NCBI GenBank assembly: GCA_017442645.1
Contig: JAFRZH010000019.1
Span: 1 to 16,969 of the forward strand
DNA: 16,969 nucleotides
DNA from: a bacterium
GTDB taxonomy: Bacteria > Patescibacteria > JAEDAM01 > Absconditabacterales > Absconditicoccaceae
Direction: 5' to 3'
Under the pieces are notes generated by a model. The model was not told where the DNA came from, made no database searches, and was given only the letters and a program-made list of their open reading frames with translations. Both the position numbers and the translations under genes were made by a program. The first letter of the stretch is position 1; every line of letters begins with the position of its first letter. Shown in pieces: positions 1-9,501 of this stretch.

Positions 1-193
1 CTGAAGAATATTTTGTTTTCCCATATCATAGATCAATAGAGTTTCTCTCTACTTCTCTGATAATTGTAGTATGATGACGGCCTAAAGCTCTTCAAATTTC
101 ACGATAACTTTCCCCAACATATAACATCTTGCTAATTTCTTTTCTTTCATCTTGAGAAAGGTGACCATTTTCTTTATACTTCTCTGTAGGCAT
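1..193 (-). CDS. IS30-family transposase, N-terminal part (cut by window edge)
   Basis: Starts MPTEKYKENG and continues through an IS30-type helix-turn-helix: residues about 10-50 read HLSQDERKEISKML, then GESYREIGRALGRHHTTIIREVERNS. This matches the 'LTxEER..I..ll..G.S.reIA..LGRs.sTI.REl.RN' pattern of IS30 transposase N-termini, which bind the element ends. Two in-frame TGA codons (REI-G-RALG and DL-G-YGK) are read as Gly. About 64 codons are in the window; the DDE catalytic domain lies beyond the left edge. The start follows a TATAAA box (225-230, minus strand) and a GTTTTAC leader element 18 bases upstream of ATG. I see no terminal inverted repeat, so the right end of the element is not defined. 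The family call is good; whether the gene is intact cannot be told. Confidence 0.8.
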
Positions 194-282
194 CACTAAT
201 AACTTATAATGTAAAACTGCTATCTTTATATTATTTATTAGTGGTGCTTTTTGAATGATAATTTTTCGTTAATGAACTCCTA

Positions 283-327
283 TTGCATTTTTTTCCAAAC
301 TCTTTATGATACATAACAAAGTTTTAT
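283..327 (+). promoter_or_regulatory. Sigma70-like promoter plus T-rich leader element of the DUF3160 gene
   Basis: TTGCAT (283-288), a 16-base spacer and TATGAT (305-310) form a good -35/-10 pair. Downstream, TTTTAT at 322-327, followed by ATTCTTT, ends 16 bases before the ATG at 343. No Shine-Dalgarno sequence lies between them. Confidence 0.6.
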
Positions 328-342
328 ATTCTTTACAATATC

Positions 343-3174
343 ATGAAAAAACTTATTTTTCCTTTATTGTGTATGGCATTGCTTCTTGCAGCGTGTGAAC
401 CAACGGAAGAAGGGACTCAGCCAGAATCAAAAGAACTCCTTATGCAAACAGGAACACAAGAAAACGATCAGACTTCTCCTCTTTCTGGAGAGAAAAAACA
501 AGTTGCTGCAACTCGAGCCATGCAACAACCAAAACTTGCAGACATGGAAAATCTTGATGCTTTAAAAAAGGACTTTTCAAGATCTTGGGAGAAACAGTAT
601 ACGTTCTCTGAATGTAAATCCGAAGAAATGGCATATCCTTGTGATGATGAACGAAAAGACAATAAAGCCTATAAAGATGCAATGTTAAAATATTGTTATA
701 CAGATCATGGAAACGGGACTGTTGGGGGAATCACCCTTTATACTAATGCGAATACCGATGATGAATCTTATCAACAAAATGCATATAAAGTTTCAAAAGA
801 AGACTTCCTTAATGGTAAACCGATTACTGTAACAGGATTTCAATTTCAAAAAAAACCTTTCACCTTCTCTGATGAAGTTTGGAAACAACTTGAAAAGAGA
901 GGATGGACGATTACTGATTTGGATATTCAATGGCCAACATATGAATATGAAGGACAAATATCTACTAGTCCTTTCTGTGAAGGAGAAAGTTGTTATAGAG
1001 ATGTTCCCTATGATGAACCATCAGCAACTCACCTTGCATATAGTAGAGAAGAGCGACTTGAAGATTCCATGATTATTGGAGGATCAAAGAAAGAGTATGA
1101 GAGATTCCCTTTCAATACGCTTTTGGTAACTGATGATCTTCTTCTTCATAGCTATCACAAGCTTTTCGATAATGCTTTGAAAGGATACGAAAAAAAGACG
1201 GCAAGACCCATGATGAATCAGCTTTCTAAAACTCTTTTTGAAAAATACGATGCTTTAGCAAAAAAAGAAGAAAAGTCTGAATTGAAAGATTATTATGAAT
1301 TCCTTTCTGCATATTGGGCTGTTCCTTATACGCTTTTGCCAACAGATCAAGAACTCGAGCAGTATGGAGCAAAATTTCAAGATTATCAGGATATTATCGC
1401 TTTCGAAAACGGAGACAGTAAAATGGTAAAAGAAATGGTGACTCAAAGAGCAAATACGATCAAATCTTCTCTTCCTCAAAGTTATCAGAAAGCCTATATA
1501 ACAACGATTGAAAATATCTTCAAAGAAGAAAAAGCAATGGATGCACTTTTCTATCAATTAGATGCAAAATTCTTTGATGATAATGATATTATTCAAGATT
1601 ACAGTCAATATACTCCAAGATCTCATTATACTGATGATATCTATCTTGCAACGTATTTCAGAGCGATGAAATGGTTTATGAGAGAAAAATTCTATTTCGG
1701 AAGTGAAAAAAGTACCAAAGCACTTCTTACGCTTGGAGCTTCTCTTGAAAAGAAAGAACTTACTCAACTTGAAAGCCTTGCTAATCAAATTGCAAACCTT
1801 ATCGGACAAGATGATGATTTGACAACGTTTGAATTGATGGATTGGATCCAAAAGAAAGAGATTACAAGTCAAAACGTTCTCTCAAAATATTCTTCTGACC
1901 TTGTAAAAGAACTTTCAAACCTTCATCCTCAGAAAATTATTAGTACAAGTTATGGTGCAGATGATCAACAGGCTCTTTCTGAAGAAGCAGCTCATGCCAT
2001 GACGGACGGATTTGTCTTCTTTGGAGAGAAATTTACCGTTGATAGTTATGTCTTTGATTTGATGACGGCAGGAAGTGCAGAAGAAGAATTTGTGAAGAAA
2101 CCAAATAAACAAACTGCTTTGATGATTCCTGATATCCTTGAAAATAACGGACTTGCAGGAAAAATGGTTGACCTCCGATTCAACGGACTCAAAGCAACCA
2201 ATGAGGAAGAAACCTTAAAAGTAAAAGAAGATTCAAAAATCTGAGCAATTTTGGAAGGAACGATTGATGGAACAAAGTATACCCAAATCTCAAGTTATCC
2301 TTCACTCAAAAAAGAAGCTCAAAAACTTGTAGAAGAAATCCTTGAAGACGGAAGTTTTACAGCAAATATTTATCATCATTGGCTTCAACTTCTCGGACAA
2401 TTACTTCTCGAACCAAAAGAAAATGCTCCTTATTTTATGAAAGATCCTCTTTATGCCGTTAAAAATCTTATTACGTATATGGGATCTTATACTGAGCTTA
2501 AACATGATACCCTTTTGTATGTAAAACAAGCTTATGCTGAAATGGGAGGAGGGGCACCTGATATCTGTGATATTCATGTAAAACCAACCGCTCTTCCTGT
2601 TCCTAAGGGATATGTAGAATCTCAAGCAACATTCATTGACGCTTTGATCGAACTTTCGCAAGAAACAGCAGAAAACTTTGATGAATATGAAAAAGAAAAA
2701 ATGCAAGCTTTCATTAACGCTCTCACAAAAATCAAAGCAATTGCTCTTGCACAAGAAGAAAATAAAAAGATTTCTGATGAAGAGTTTGAATATTTAAGAA
2801 CAGAATTCCTTGATACCTTAGCAGATATTACAAGAGAAGAAGGAGAAATCTCTGTCAAGAAAACGAGAGGAGCAGTCATTGCTGATATCTTCAATTCTGA
2901 AGAAGGTGGACCACTTTATGAAGCATTAGGAAGACCAGCACTTCTCATTATCGCGATTAGTGATATCAATGGATCAAGATTGGTTATGGGACCTGTATAT
3001 ACTCATTACGAATTATATGGTAATGAAGACCTTGTACAATCTGACAATGGAAGATATACAGACCAAGATTGGCAAACCTATGTTGATACGATCAAAAGAA
3101 AAGACTATAAGTCTGACAAAAATGTAGGATATTCTGTAGTTCAAAAGTATTTCCTTGATGAATTGAAAAAATAA
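343..3174 (+). CDS. DUF3160 domain lipoprotein, 943 aa
   Basis: The N-terminus is a lipoprotein signal: MKK, a hydrophobic run, then LLLAAC with the lipidated Cys at residue 18, so the mature protein is probably anchored on the outer face of the cytoplasmic membrane. A low-complexity linker follows to about residue 60. The rest resembles DUF3160: FRAMKWFMREKFYF in the middle, GFVFFGEKFTVDSYVFDLM near residue 560, and LGSY-like GSYTELKHDTLLYVKQAYAE with GGGAP in the C-terminal third. The function of DUF3160 is not known. A single in-frame TGA (2242-2244, residue 634) would split the gene under the standard code; read as Gly it joins both halves, and the DUF3160 similarity continues across it. 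It uses 46 GGN codons against one TGA. Ends with TAA, followed by a terminator. Monocistronic. Confidence 0.88.
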
Positions 3175-3179
3175 TGTTT

Positions 3180-3213
3180 TAAAGGGATTCCTGAAAAGGA
3201 GCCCTTTTTTTTT
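3180..3213 (+). terminator. Intrinsic terminator after the DUF3160 gene
   Basis: AAAGGGATTCC pairs imperfectly with GGAGCCCTTT around a short TGAAAA loop, followed by a run of nine Ts. It lies 5 bases after the TAA stop. Confidence 0.8.
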
Positions 3214-3279
3214 GAGAATCTTACCTTAAATAAAAAAAGATTTTGAGGGGAGTGTTTTTAGAATTTGAAGAACTTCTTA

Positions 3280-3333
3280 TTGATTTTCTCTTTCAGAATT
3301 TTAAACTCTTTAACGACATAAAAGTCTTTTTAT
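3280..3333 (+). promoter_or_regulatory. Probable promoter and leader element of ppa
   Basis: TTGATT (3280-3285), 16 bases, then TAAACT (3302-3307) is a plausible -35/-10 pair; the same TAAACT box recurs before the gene at 5487. TTTTTAT (3327-3333), followed by ATTTATTTTAT, ends 18 bases before the ATG at 3351. The pair is weak; the leader element is clearer. Confidence 0.4.
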
Positions 3334-3350
3334 ATTTATTTTATCATTCT

Positions 3351-3896
3351 ATGACTAATCTGGTAAATGATGTAAACACGTATGCAGACGAAGAAAAAAA
3401 TTATATCAATGTGGTTGTTGATATCCCTACAGGTTCTCACAATAAATATGAATACGATCACGAACTTGGATGTTTTAAATTGGATCGTGTAATTCATCAT
3501 AGTATGTTTTATCCTTGTGAATATGGATTTATCCCTCAAACGCTTTGTGGAGATGGAGATCCTTTAGATGTATGTCTTTATACAACCGATCCTACGTTTA
3601 CAGGATGTGTTATCAAAGCAAGACCTATTGGAATTCTTTACACTGCCGATCAAGATGGAGATGATCCAAAAATTATCGCAGTACCTATCTCAAAAGTTGA
3701 CCCAAGACGAGATGAAGTGGAAACTATTGATGATCTTGGTCATCACAAAAAAGAAGAACTTTCTATTCTTTTTAAAGAAATCAAACACCTTGAAAAAGCA
3801 AAATATGATAAAGTGGTATGTAACGGATTTGGATCTGTAGAAGATGCCATTGCAGAAATTAAGGCTTCAAGAGAAAGATTCTTAGAAAAAAAATAA
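3351..3896 (+). CDS. ppa: Inorganic pyrophosphatase (family I)
   Basis: Hydrolyses pyrophosphate to two phosphates in the cytoplasm, pulling biosynthetic reactions forward. 181 residues, the usual length for soluble family I enzymes. Seen in order: KYEYD (substrate-binding Lys and Glu), YPCEYGFIPQT (family motif YPxxYGFIPxT), the PROSITE-type signature DGDPLDV with metal-binding Asp residues, DQDGDDPKI, VDPR, and a C-terminal LFKEIKHLE. The frame is open back to 3243, but ATG 3351 is chosen because it starts at the family N-terminus and has the T-rich leader element at the usual distance. All 11 glycines use GGN and none TGA, which fits a highly expressed gene. Single gene between two terminators. 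Confidence 0.95.
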   Translation: MTNLVNDVNTYADEEKNYINVVVDIPTGSHNKYEYDHELGCFKLDRVIHHSMFYPCEYGFIPQTLCGDGDPLDVCLYTTDPTFTGCVIKARPIGILYTADQDGDDPKIIAVPISKVDPRRDEVETIDDLGHHKKEELSILFKEIKHLEKAKYDKVVCNGFGSVEDAIAEIKASRERFLEKK

Positions 3897-3902
3897 AAAA
3901 AG

Positions 3903-3962
3903 ATAAAAAATCTGATTTCTATTTTTGGTGAATACAAGAATGAAAGTCAGATTTTTTTTATT
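3903..3962 (+). terminator. Intrinsic terminator after ppa
   Basis: AAAAAATCTGA with TTTC pairs with GAAA and TCAGATTTTTT across a loop of about 24 bases, followed by a T run. It could serve both strands, since the convergent gene at 3966 ends here. The TCTGA/TCAGA core recurs in the hairpins at 7485-7559 and 9502-9537. Confidence 0.75.
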
Positions 3963-3965
3963 AAT

Positions 3966-5279
3966 TTAAAGTTCGTTTGTAGTTGTTATTTCCTTGTCTC
4001 TTTCTTCCCATTTAGGAATTGCTATTTCTATTGCATCTGGTTTATTAACTTGTGCTGCTAAACTTCGTACACCAAGACCTCCATGTTCGTATTTCATTCT
4101 GTTTAAAAGACTAGCAATATCATTTGGATTAAATTCGATTCATGCACTTTTACAAGTGGCTAATAATCTATCGGTTGCTTCTTTTGATAAAATACTTTTA
4201 GAAAATCGTTCAAATCATTGTATAGCTATAAAGAATCATTTATCTTTGTCGTATCTAATTGCTTTTTCGTCCGGTGGTAGAACAAAGTTTGTCTTGAATC
4301 GATTGATTAGATTTGCAATTTCTGTAATAGCTTGTAGTTTTTTAATATTTTCATTAGATTGTTCTATTATCAAAGATTGTTCTCTTTTGAGTGGGGAAAA
4401 TGTAATAGGAAGTACATAATCTTTCCCATGAAAACGTGTTGTCATGGTATTTGTTAGGGTCTCATAAGTTGTTCTATTTTTTACATTTTCCCCTCGTGTA
4501 TCTATGATGATATTATTTTTTTCGATAATAATATTTTCTTTTTTCTCTCAAAATCTAACGCTATCTCGATCTAATTTTGGATTATTTTGTTTTTTTGTAA
4601 GAAGATAGCTTTGCATAGTATTTTTGATAAAATAATCTTCTTCATGTTGTAATTCAGGTGAGTTAAAGTGTGTATTTTTGAATTTACATAGTACTCTTGC
4701 TGTATCTGCTGATACAGAATTTTTTACAGAAATTCCTTCGATATATGCTAGTTGATAACATTTATTTGCTTGTTCTAAAGTGATATTATCTGTGGTAAGC
4801 AAACAACTAACAAAACTAGAATGGTTTTTTAATACATAATTAACTTGTTCATGGATTTCCTTGAAACTTTGCTCTGTCAATTCTGGATAATTACAATCAC
4901 ATAGAAAAGAGAGATATTTTACTTTTGGTAATTGTTCTTTATTTTTAAAATTTTTAAGATCTATTTTTAATGTTAAATTAGGAAATTGATGTTCTTGGGT
5001 AAAATCTTCAATTTTCTTTTTTAAATTTGGAGATATTCTTCTAATGTAGAGAATCATATTTGTTGTGTGCTTGTCCATATATTGTAACATTTTTTCATAT
5101 TCTTTGTCCGTTAATTGTTCTTTTTCTTGTCTCATTTGCAAATTATTAAATTCTGTTTCTGTAAGTTCTTTATTGATTTCATTTTCCAAATGTTTTGTGT
5201 TTTGACGAATTTCTTGGAAAACTTTTTGTTGTTCAGTTTGATTTTTCTCATTGAATTCATAATTTTCTTTTCCTGACAT
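3966..5279 (-). CDS. Unrecognised protein, 437 aa, coiled-coil N-terminus
   Basis: I do not recognise this family. Read with TGA = Gly it is one uninterrupted frame of 437 residues ending in TAA, crossing TGA codons at 4548, 4236, 4215 and 4140. The standard code would give only fragments. Residues 1 to about 95 are rich in Glu, Lys and Gln with heptad-like spacing, suggesting a coiled coil. There is no signal peptide or membrane helix, so it is probably cytoplasmic. The middle holds a few Cys (FLCDCNYPELTE); the C-terminal part is mixed (GFFIAIQGFERF, HGGLGVRSLAAQ). It sits alone between ppa and the divergent methyltransferase gene. Upstream lie a TTGACA box, a palindrome and the leader element TTTTTTAT 19 bases before ATG. 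Possibly a lineage-specific gene. Confidence 0.75.
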
Positions 5280-5297
5280 TTTTATAACTTATATAAA

Positions 5298-5345
5298 ATA
5301 AAAAACGATATCGTACAGTAATTATAAATATTTTTTTTTTGTCAA
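5298..5345 (-). promoter_or_regulatory. Promoter region of the 437-aa gene
   Basis: Minus strand: TTGACA (5345-5340) is followed by an A/T-rich spacer with TATAAT (5326-5321) and TACTGT (5320-5315). The -35 to TATAAT spacing (13) is short and to TACTGT (19) long, so the exact -10 is uncertain. The leader element TTTTTTAT ends at 5298, 19 bases before ATG. No Shine-Dalgarno motif is seen. Confidence 0.45.
5305..5314. promoter_or_regulatory. Perfect 10-bp palindrome, possible operator
   Basis: ACGATATCGT is a perfect palindrome located just downstream of the candidate -10 boxes of the minus-strand gene, where a repressor could block transcription. No regulator gene is adjacent. Confidence 0.35.
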
Positions 5346-5353
5346 ATTTTGGT

Positions 5354-5386
5354 CATTGAAAGTACATTGAAAGTACATTGAAACTA
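5354..5386. repeat. Three tandem 11-bp repeats
   Basis: CATTGAAAGTA occurs twice exactly (5354-5364, 5365-5375), then once as CATTGAAACTA (5376-5386). The 11-bp period puts the copies about one helical turn apart. They lie between two divergent promoters, just upstream of the -35 of the minus-strand gene, so they could be activator or repressor sites. Only three copies, with no spacers, so not a CRISPR. Confidence 0.8.
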
Positions 5387-5427
5387 AAAAACTTGTAAAA
5401 AATAAAGAATACTGTAAAAAATACCTC

Positions 5428-5471
5428 TTGACCTTACCCCTCTATTTCTTTAAACTCAATCAGATTTTTAT
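5428..5471 (+). promoter_or_regulatory. Sigma70-like promoter and leader element of the rRNA methyltransferase gene
   Basis: TTGACC (5428-5433), 17 bases, TAAACT (5451-5456). The leader element GATTTTTAT, followed by GTTCTTT, ends at 5471, 16 bases before ATG 5487. Confidence 0.55.
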
Positions 5472-5486
5472 GTTCTTTTTCTGAAA

Positions 5487-6875
5487 ATGAAAAAAATTAC
5501 TTATCTGGATATGGTGCAAGAAGTACTTCCTAGGGAAGAATTTGAGGCATTTAAAGAGCAATACGATCAACCGGTTCAGAAAAGCTTGAAGATTATTCGT
5601 AAAAAAATTCCCGTAGAAGATTTTGAAAAAGAAGCAAAAAGTCTGACTCTTCATGAAGGGAATTTTACTTCTTCAGGGAGAAAACTTGACGACCTCGTTT
5701 TTGTAGAACATCAAGAAAAAATAGGGCTTGGAAGTTATCGACTACATCAAGCGGGATATTTTTATGTCCAAGAGTATTCTTCCTGATTCCCCGTTCAGAC
5801 GATGTATTTTGGAGAAAATGAGATGATTCTGGAGATGTGTGCTGCTCCAGGAGGGAAAACGATCCAAATCCTTGATAAAATTGCTCCTTCATGTACTCTG
5901 ATAAGTAACGAAATCAATCCTCAGAGAAGAAAAGCCTTGTTGTCCAATCTGGAAAGATGTGGAAATGAACAAATGGCGATTATGTGATATGATGGAAGAA
6001 TACTTTGAAATCTTTTTTTTGAGACTTGTGACCAGGTTCTCCTTGATGCTCCTTGTAGTGGAGAAGGAATGCAGTATAAGTCAGACTTTAAAATTTTTTC
6101 TTGGAAGGAGAAGGGGGTGAAAAAGATTGCAGATCTTCAGTATGAACTTCTTATTTCTTGATTAAAAACTCTAAAAGTCTGAGGAAATTTGACCTATTCG
6201 ACCTGTACGACGAATCCTATCGAAAATGAGATGAATATTCAGAAAATTTTGAACGAATATTCTTGAAAAATTGAACTGCTTCCCGTAGAAATTGACCAGA
6301 AATCTCCAGGGATTTCTCAGTGGAGGAATATTGAGTTTTCTGAAGATTTGACAAAAAAGGTTGCGAGATTTTGGCCTCATCAACAGAAAACGGGAGGATT
6401 TTTTATCGCAAAATTGAAAAAACTTGCACCTTTAGGAGAAAAACAACCATGTTTTCCTGATGATAAGAAGCAACCAAGTCTTCGAAAATTAAATAAAGAA
6501 GAAAAAATCTGAATTTTCTTGGAAGAATCGTTTGGAATCCCTAGAGAAAAGTTGCTTCCTTACAGTTTTATCGAATCCAATTTAACCATTCAAATAGTGC
6601 CTCATCATTATCAAAATCTTCTCACTAAAGGAGTTTTCTTCGATCAGATAGGAATGCCAATTTTCAAAAAACTTCCCCAAGATAAATGGGTTCCTCTTGA
6701 AGGACTTGCTAAAATCTTAGGAACTTTCGCTACAAAAAATGTTCAAGATCTAACTTCAGAAGAAGCAAAACAACGGATAGAAAGTAAAAATGTTTCTCTG
6801 TCTTCAGAATCTCAAGGGAAATACCTCATTTTAAGATGGAAGGGAAAGGGTATAGGAATCTATTCCAGAAAATAA
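5487..6875 (+). CDS. rsmF: RsmF/NSUN-type 16S rRNA (cytosine-C5) methyltransferase
   Basis: SAM-dependent methylation of a cytosine, most likely in 16S rRNA, in the cytoplasm. 462 residues, typical for RsmF/YebU. Order: N-terminal region ending in YRLHQAGYFYVQEYSSG; SAM motif CAAPGGKT (118-125); motif IV DAPCSGEG with Cys190; motif VI TYSTCT with the catalytic Cys240, then NPIENE; and a C-terminal PUA-like RsmF domain (about 340-460). Seven in-frame TGA codons are read as Gly and keep all motifs in one frame; the standard code would leave three fragments. The start is the first ATG after the leader element. It ends 1 base from the convergent dtd stop. The exact target cytosine cannot be read from sequence, so the symbol is by family. 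Confidence 0.9.
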
Positions 6876-6876
6876 T

Positions 6877-7323
6877 CTAAAAATCTAAGACATAATTGAT
6901 AGGTCCATCATTGATACTTTCAATTTCCATCATCGCTCAAAATTCTCCTGTCTGAAGTTTTCGTCAGCTTTCTTTTGTTTTTTGGATAAAATAATCATAA
7001 ATCTCCTTTGCTTTTTGATACGGTGCAGAATGGATAAAATCCATTTTTGTTCCTTTATGATTTCTTCCGAAAAGAGTAAAATTCGAAATTAAAAGCACTT
7101 CTCCTTGACTATCTTGTAAAGAAACTCCAATTTCATCATGATTACTCAGACATTTTAATTGAGGAATTTTTGTGATAATTTTTTCGATTTTTGCTTGATA
7201 GTCAGATTCATCATCTTTATGAATTCATAAATAAATCAGCATTCCTTTTTCTATCGATCTTTGAATTTGTTGAGTAGGAAGGGAAACTGTTGCTTTTTTA
7301 ACTTGTTGAATTAAGAGTCTCAT
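6877..7323 (-). CDS. dtd: D-aminoacyl-tRNA deacylase (DTD)
   Basis: Removes D-amino acids (and glycine mischarged on tRNA-Ala) from tRNAs, a cytoplasmic proofreading step. 148 residues, the normal DTD length. Seen: N-terminal MRLLIQQV and EKGMLIYLGI; SNFTL at 80-84 (family motif SQFTL, Asn replacing Gln); TGEFGA at about 126-131; and NDGP with the Gly-Pro pair at 140-141 that gates the chiral site. In-frame TGA codons at 7225, 6964 and 6937 give Gly in YLGI, SGRK and TGEFGA; the last is a nearly invariant glycine. This is one of the cleanest proofs of the code change here. The leader CTTTAT ends 16 bases before ATG. Stops with TAG, the only TAG stop in the window. Confidence 0.95.
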
Positions 7324-7413
7324 GTTTTTGTAAGGAAGATAAAGTTTGAAGGTAATAAGAGTGAGCTAATAATCTATTAAAAAAAGATACGTAGTTCTTT
7401 GAAATATAAAAAA

Positions 7414-7437
7414 TAAAGTTAATAACTTATTACTTTA
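7414..7437. repeat. Short inverted repeat in the dtd-aminotransferase intergenic region
   Basis: TAAAG...CTTTA arms enclose TTAATAA/TTATTA; on the minus strand the hairpin is followed by a T run (ATTTTTTAT). It could be a weak terminator of antisense transcription towards dtd, or chance in AT-rich DNA. Confidence 0.3.
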
Positions 7438-7484
7438 TAATAATAAGATAGGGAAAATGCAAGAGAAGAATATGGAGAAAAGTT

Positions 7485-7559
7485 AAAAATCTGAAGAATC
7501 TCCAAAGAAAGCTTGACAACTTCTTTTCAATTCGTATCTTGAGAATAAGTCAGATTTTT
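7485..7559. promoter_or_regulatory. Long-loop inverted repeat with T run ahead of the aminotransferase gene
   Basis: AAAAATCTGA (7485-7494) is perfectly complementary to TCAGATTTTT (7550-7559), with a 55-base loop. The arms match the stems of the terminators after ppa and after the gene ending at 9490. No plus-strand gene lies directly upstream to terminate, and a promoter sits inside the loop. It may be a relict terminator or a site read on the minus strand. Confidence 0.4.
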
Positions 7560-7561
7560 AT
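7513..7561 (+). promoter_or_regulatory. Sigma70-like promoter and leader element of the aminotransferase gene
   Basis: TTGACA (7513-7518), a 16-base spacer, TATCTT (7535-7540). GATTTTTAT ends at 7561, 18 bases before ATG 7579, and is followed by TTCTTTTTT. Confidence 0.6.
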
Positions 7562-7578
7562 TTCTTTTTTAAATACTC

Positions 7579-8763
7579 ATGCAATACCGCTTTTCTCCTG
7601 CTATGGATTCTCTTCAATCTTCTGCAATTCGTGAAATTCTCAAAAATACCGCCGATCCTGCTGTAATCCCTTTTGCTGCTTGAAATCCAAGTCAGGAAGC
7701 TTTTCCAACTCAGATGATTCGTGAAATCTCTGATGAACTTTTTGCAACCGATCCGATTGGTGTTTTACAATATAATATTACCGAAGGATATATCCCGCTT
7801 AGAAATTCCTTGAAAGCATGGCTAAAAGAAGAACACTGTTTCGATGAAGAAAAAGATGAAGTGATTGTTACTTCTGGTGCTCAACAAGGGATTGAACTTG
7901 CTTGTAAAGTGCTTTGTGGAAGCGGGGATACGATTGTTTGTGAAAGTCCAAGTTTTGTAGGATCGCTCAATGCGTTTAAATCGTATCAAGTAAATCTTGT
8001 AGGAGTTGAAACTGATGAAGAAGGAATTGATATCGAGAAACTTGAAAAAGTCATGCAGACTCACACGGTAAAAGCGATGTATTTAATTCCTAATTTTCAG
8101 AATCCTACGGGAAAAACAATGACCTTAGCGAGAAGAAAAGCTGTTTATGAACTTGCCGTAAAATATAACTGTGTGATTATTGAAGATAATCCTTATGGAG
8201 ATCTTCGTTTTCAAGGAGAAGCTCTTCCTTCTATCAAGAGTTTTGATACGGAAGGAGCAGTCCTTTACATGAGAAGTTTTTCCAAAATTTTAGCACCTGG
8301 ACTTCGTGTAGGATATGTTTCTGGTCCAAAGGAAATTCTTGCAAAAATGGTGATTTGTAAACAAGTTTCTGATGTCCATTCGACGATTTGGGTACAAAGA
8401 GTTTGTCATCAATTTTTAGAAAAAGTTGAAAAATCTGAATATCTTTCTAAGTTAAGAACACTCTACGGAAGAAAATATCGTTTAATGGCGGAAAGTATTG
8501 AAAAATATTTCCCAGCAGAAATTCAAGTAACTCATCCAGAAGGAGGATTATTCCTTCGAGTAACTTTACCTGATCATATTGATATGCTTGAATTCTGCAA
8601 AAAAGCGATTAATGAAGCAAAAGTCGCAGTTGTCCCAGGAAACTCATTCTTAATTTCAGATCAAGAAGAATGTCATTCTTTCCGTATGAATTATTCTACT
8701 CCTACCGATGAGCAAATTGTTCAAGGATGTGAGAGATTGGGAGATTTGATGAAAAATTGGTAA
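7579..8763 (+). CDS. PLP-dependent class I/II aminotransferase (2-aminoadipate/MocR-like group)
   Basis: Fold-type I PLP enzyme transferring an amino group between an amino acid and a 2-oxo acid; cytoplasmic. 394 residues. Seen: PFAAGNPSQEAFP near residue 35 (family pattern FAGGxPxxExFP), TSGAQQGIEL in the cofactor phosphate-binding region, YLIPNFQNPTGKTM (the NPTG loop), EDNPYGDLRF (Asp binding the pyridine nitrogen, Tyr), SFSK with the PLP Lys at 236, LRVGY, and a C-terminal SFRMNYS with the carboxylate-binding Arg. ATG 7579 adds 45 residues before the first standard-code Met and restores the N-terminal motif; the TGA at 7681 is Gly35. It uses 22 GGN codons against one TGA. Related enzymes act on 2-aminoadipate, aromatic or branched-chain amino acids; the substrate cannot be chosen here. 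Confidence 0.92.
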
Positions 8764-8792
8764 AATGTACGTAAAAAAATATTTAAAAAAAC

Positions 8793-8841
8793 TTGCATAT
8801 GTTGCGATAATAACTACACTAAAAATATCTTTATATTTTAT
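8793..8841 (+). promoter_or_regulatory. Probable promoter and leader element of the Cys-rich membrane protein gene
   Basis: TTGCAT (8793-8798), 16 bases, TACACT (8815-8820). TTTTAT (8836-8841), followed by TCTTTAAC, ends 17 bases before ATG 8858. Confidence 0.45.
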
Positions 8842-8857
8842 TCTTTAACAAAAGTAA

Positions 8858-9490
8858 ATGAAAACATTTCTTTGGACTAGTCTTTTTTGGATTTTAATGA
8901 TTGTTGCATGATTTCTTTGTTTAGGTTTCTTTGATATTATGAATCCGGTTTATTATCCTGCAAGTACTTTTATTGCAAAATATACCTCTTCTGACATTAA
9001 AGGAATTATTATTGATGATTTTATGAACTCTGATAACTTTAAGAAAAGTAGTCAATTTCAAGAAATTTTAGATAATAATTGTGTAGTTCCAGCTTGTGAT
9101 TGCCCTGTAATGAATGACTGTCCAGAAGTTCATTGTCCAGTTTGTGAAGCTTCTGTACAAAGTACACCAATCGTTACAAATCAAACTGTAGATACAGAGA
9201 AAATGGATATAATTGTAAATTCTTTCACAACCTTTGCTCAAATGTTGAATCAACAAAGAGAAAAACAGGATATTGTGTTAGCAAAAATTTCAGAACTTTC
9301 TCAACAAATTAATACAATAAAGCCTGTATGTACTTGTGGAACTTCAGAAAATCAGGAAGTTGTTTCTCAAAATGAAGCACAAAAACAACAGCAAATAGCT
9401 GAACTTCAATCAAAAATGGAACAAGCTCAAGCAAATTATGAAGCAATGATGAATGATTTTAGAAATCAAATGAATGCTCTTAATGCATAA
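8858..9490 (+). CDS. Membrane-anchored Cys-rich protein with C-terminal coiled coil
   Basis: Family not recognised. 210 residues. Residues about 4-27 form one hydrophobic segment (WTSLFWILMIVAGFLCLGFF), a signal anchor or uncleaved signal, with one TGA read as Gly inside it. A Cys cluster follows at 75, 80, 82, 88, 93 and 96 (CVVPACDCP, NDCPEVHCPVC), with CTC at 158-160. Spacing of this kind suits metal binding or disulfides. From about residue 165 to the end the chain is rich in Gln, Glu, Ala and Met (QKQQQIAELQSKMEQAQ), likely a coiled coil. ATG 8858 is chosen because it restores the membrane segment and has the leader element at the right distance; starting at 8939 would lose both. Followed by a terminator, so probably monocistronic. 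Confidence 0.75.
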
Positions 9491-9501
9491 ATAAAAAAAG
9501 A

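Noticed and set aside
3243..3350. Longer N-terminus for the pyrophosphatase
   Set aside because: It would cross the likely promoter and leader element and adds a stretch unlike family I enzymes.
3994..4419. Plus-strand ORF opposite the 437-aa gene
   Set aside because: It is antisense to a continuous minus-strand frame that has a promoter and leader element; its composition looks like a shadow.
5354..5386. CRISPR-like array
   Set aside because: Three contiguous 11-bp units without spacers.
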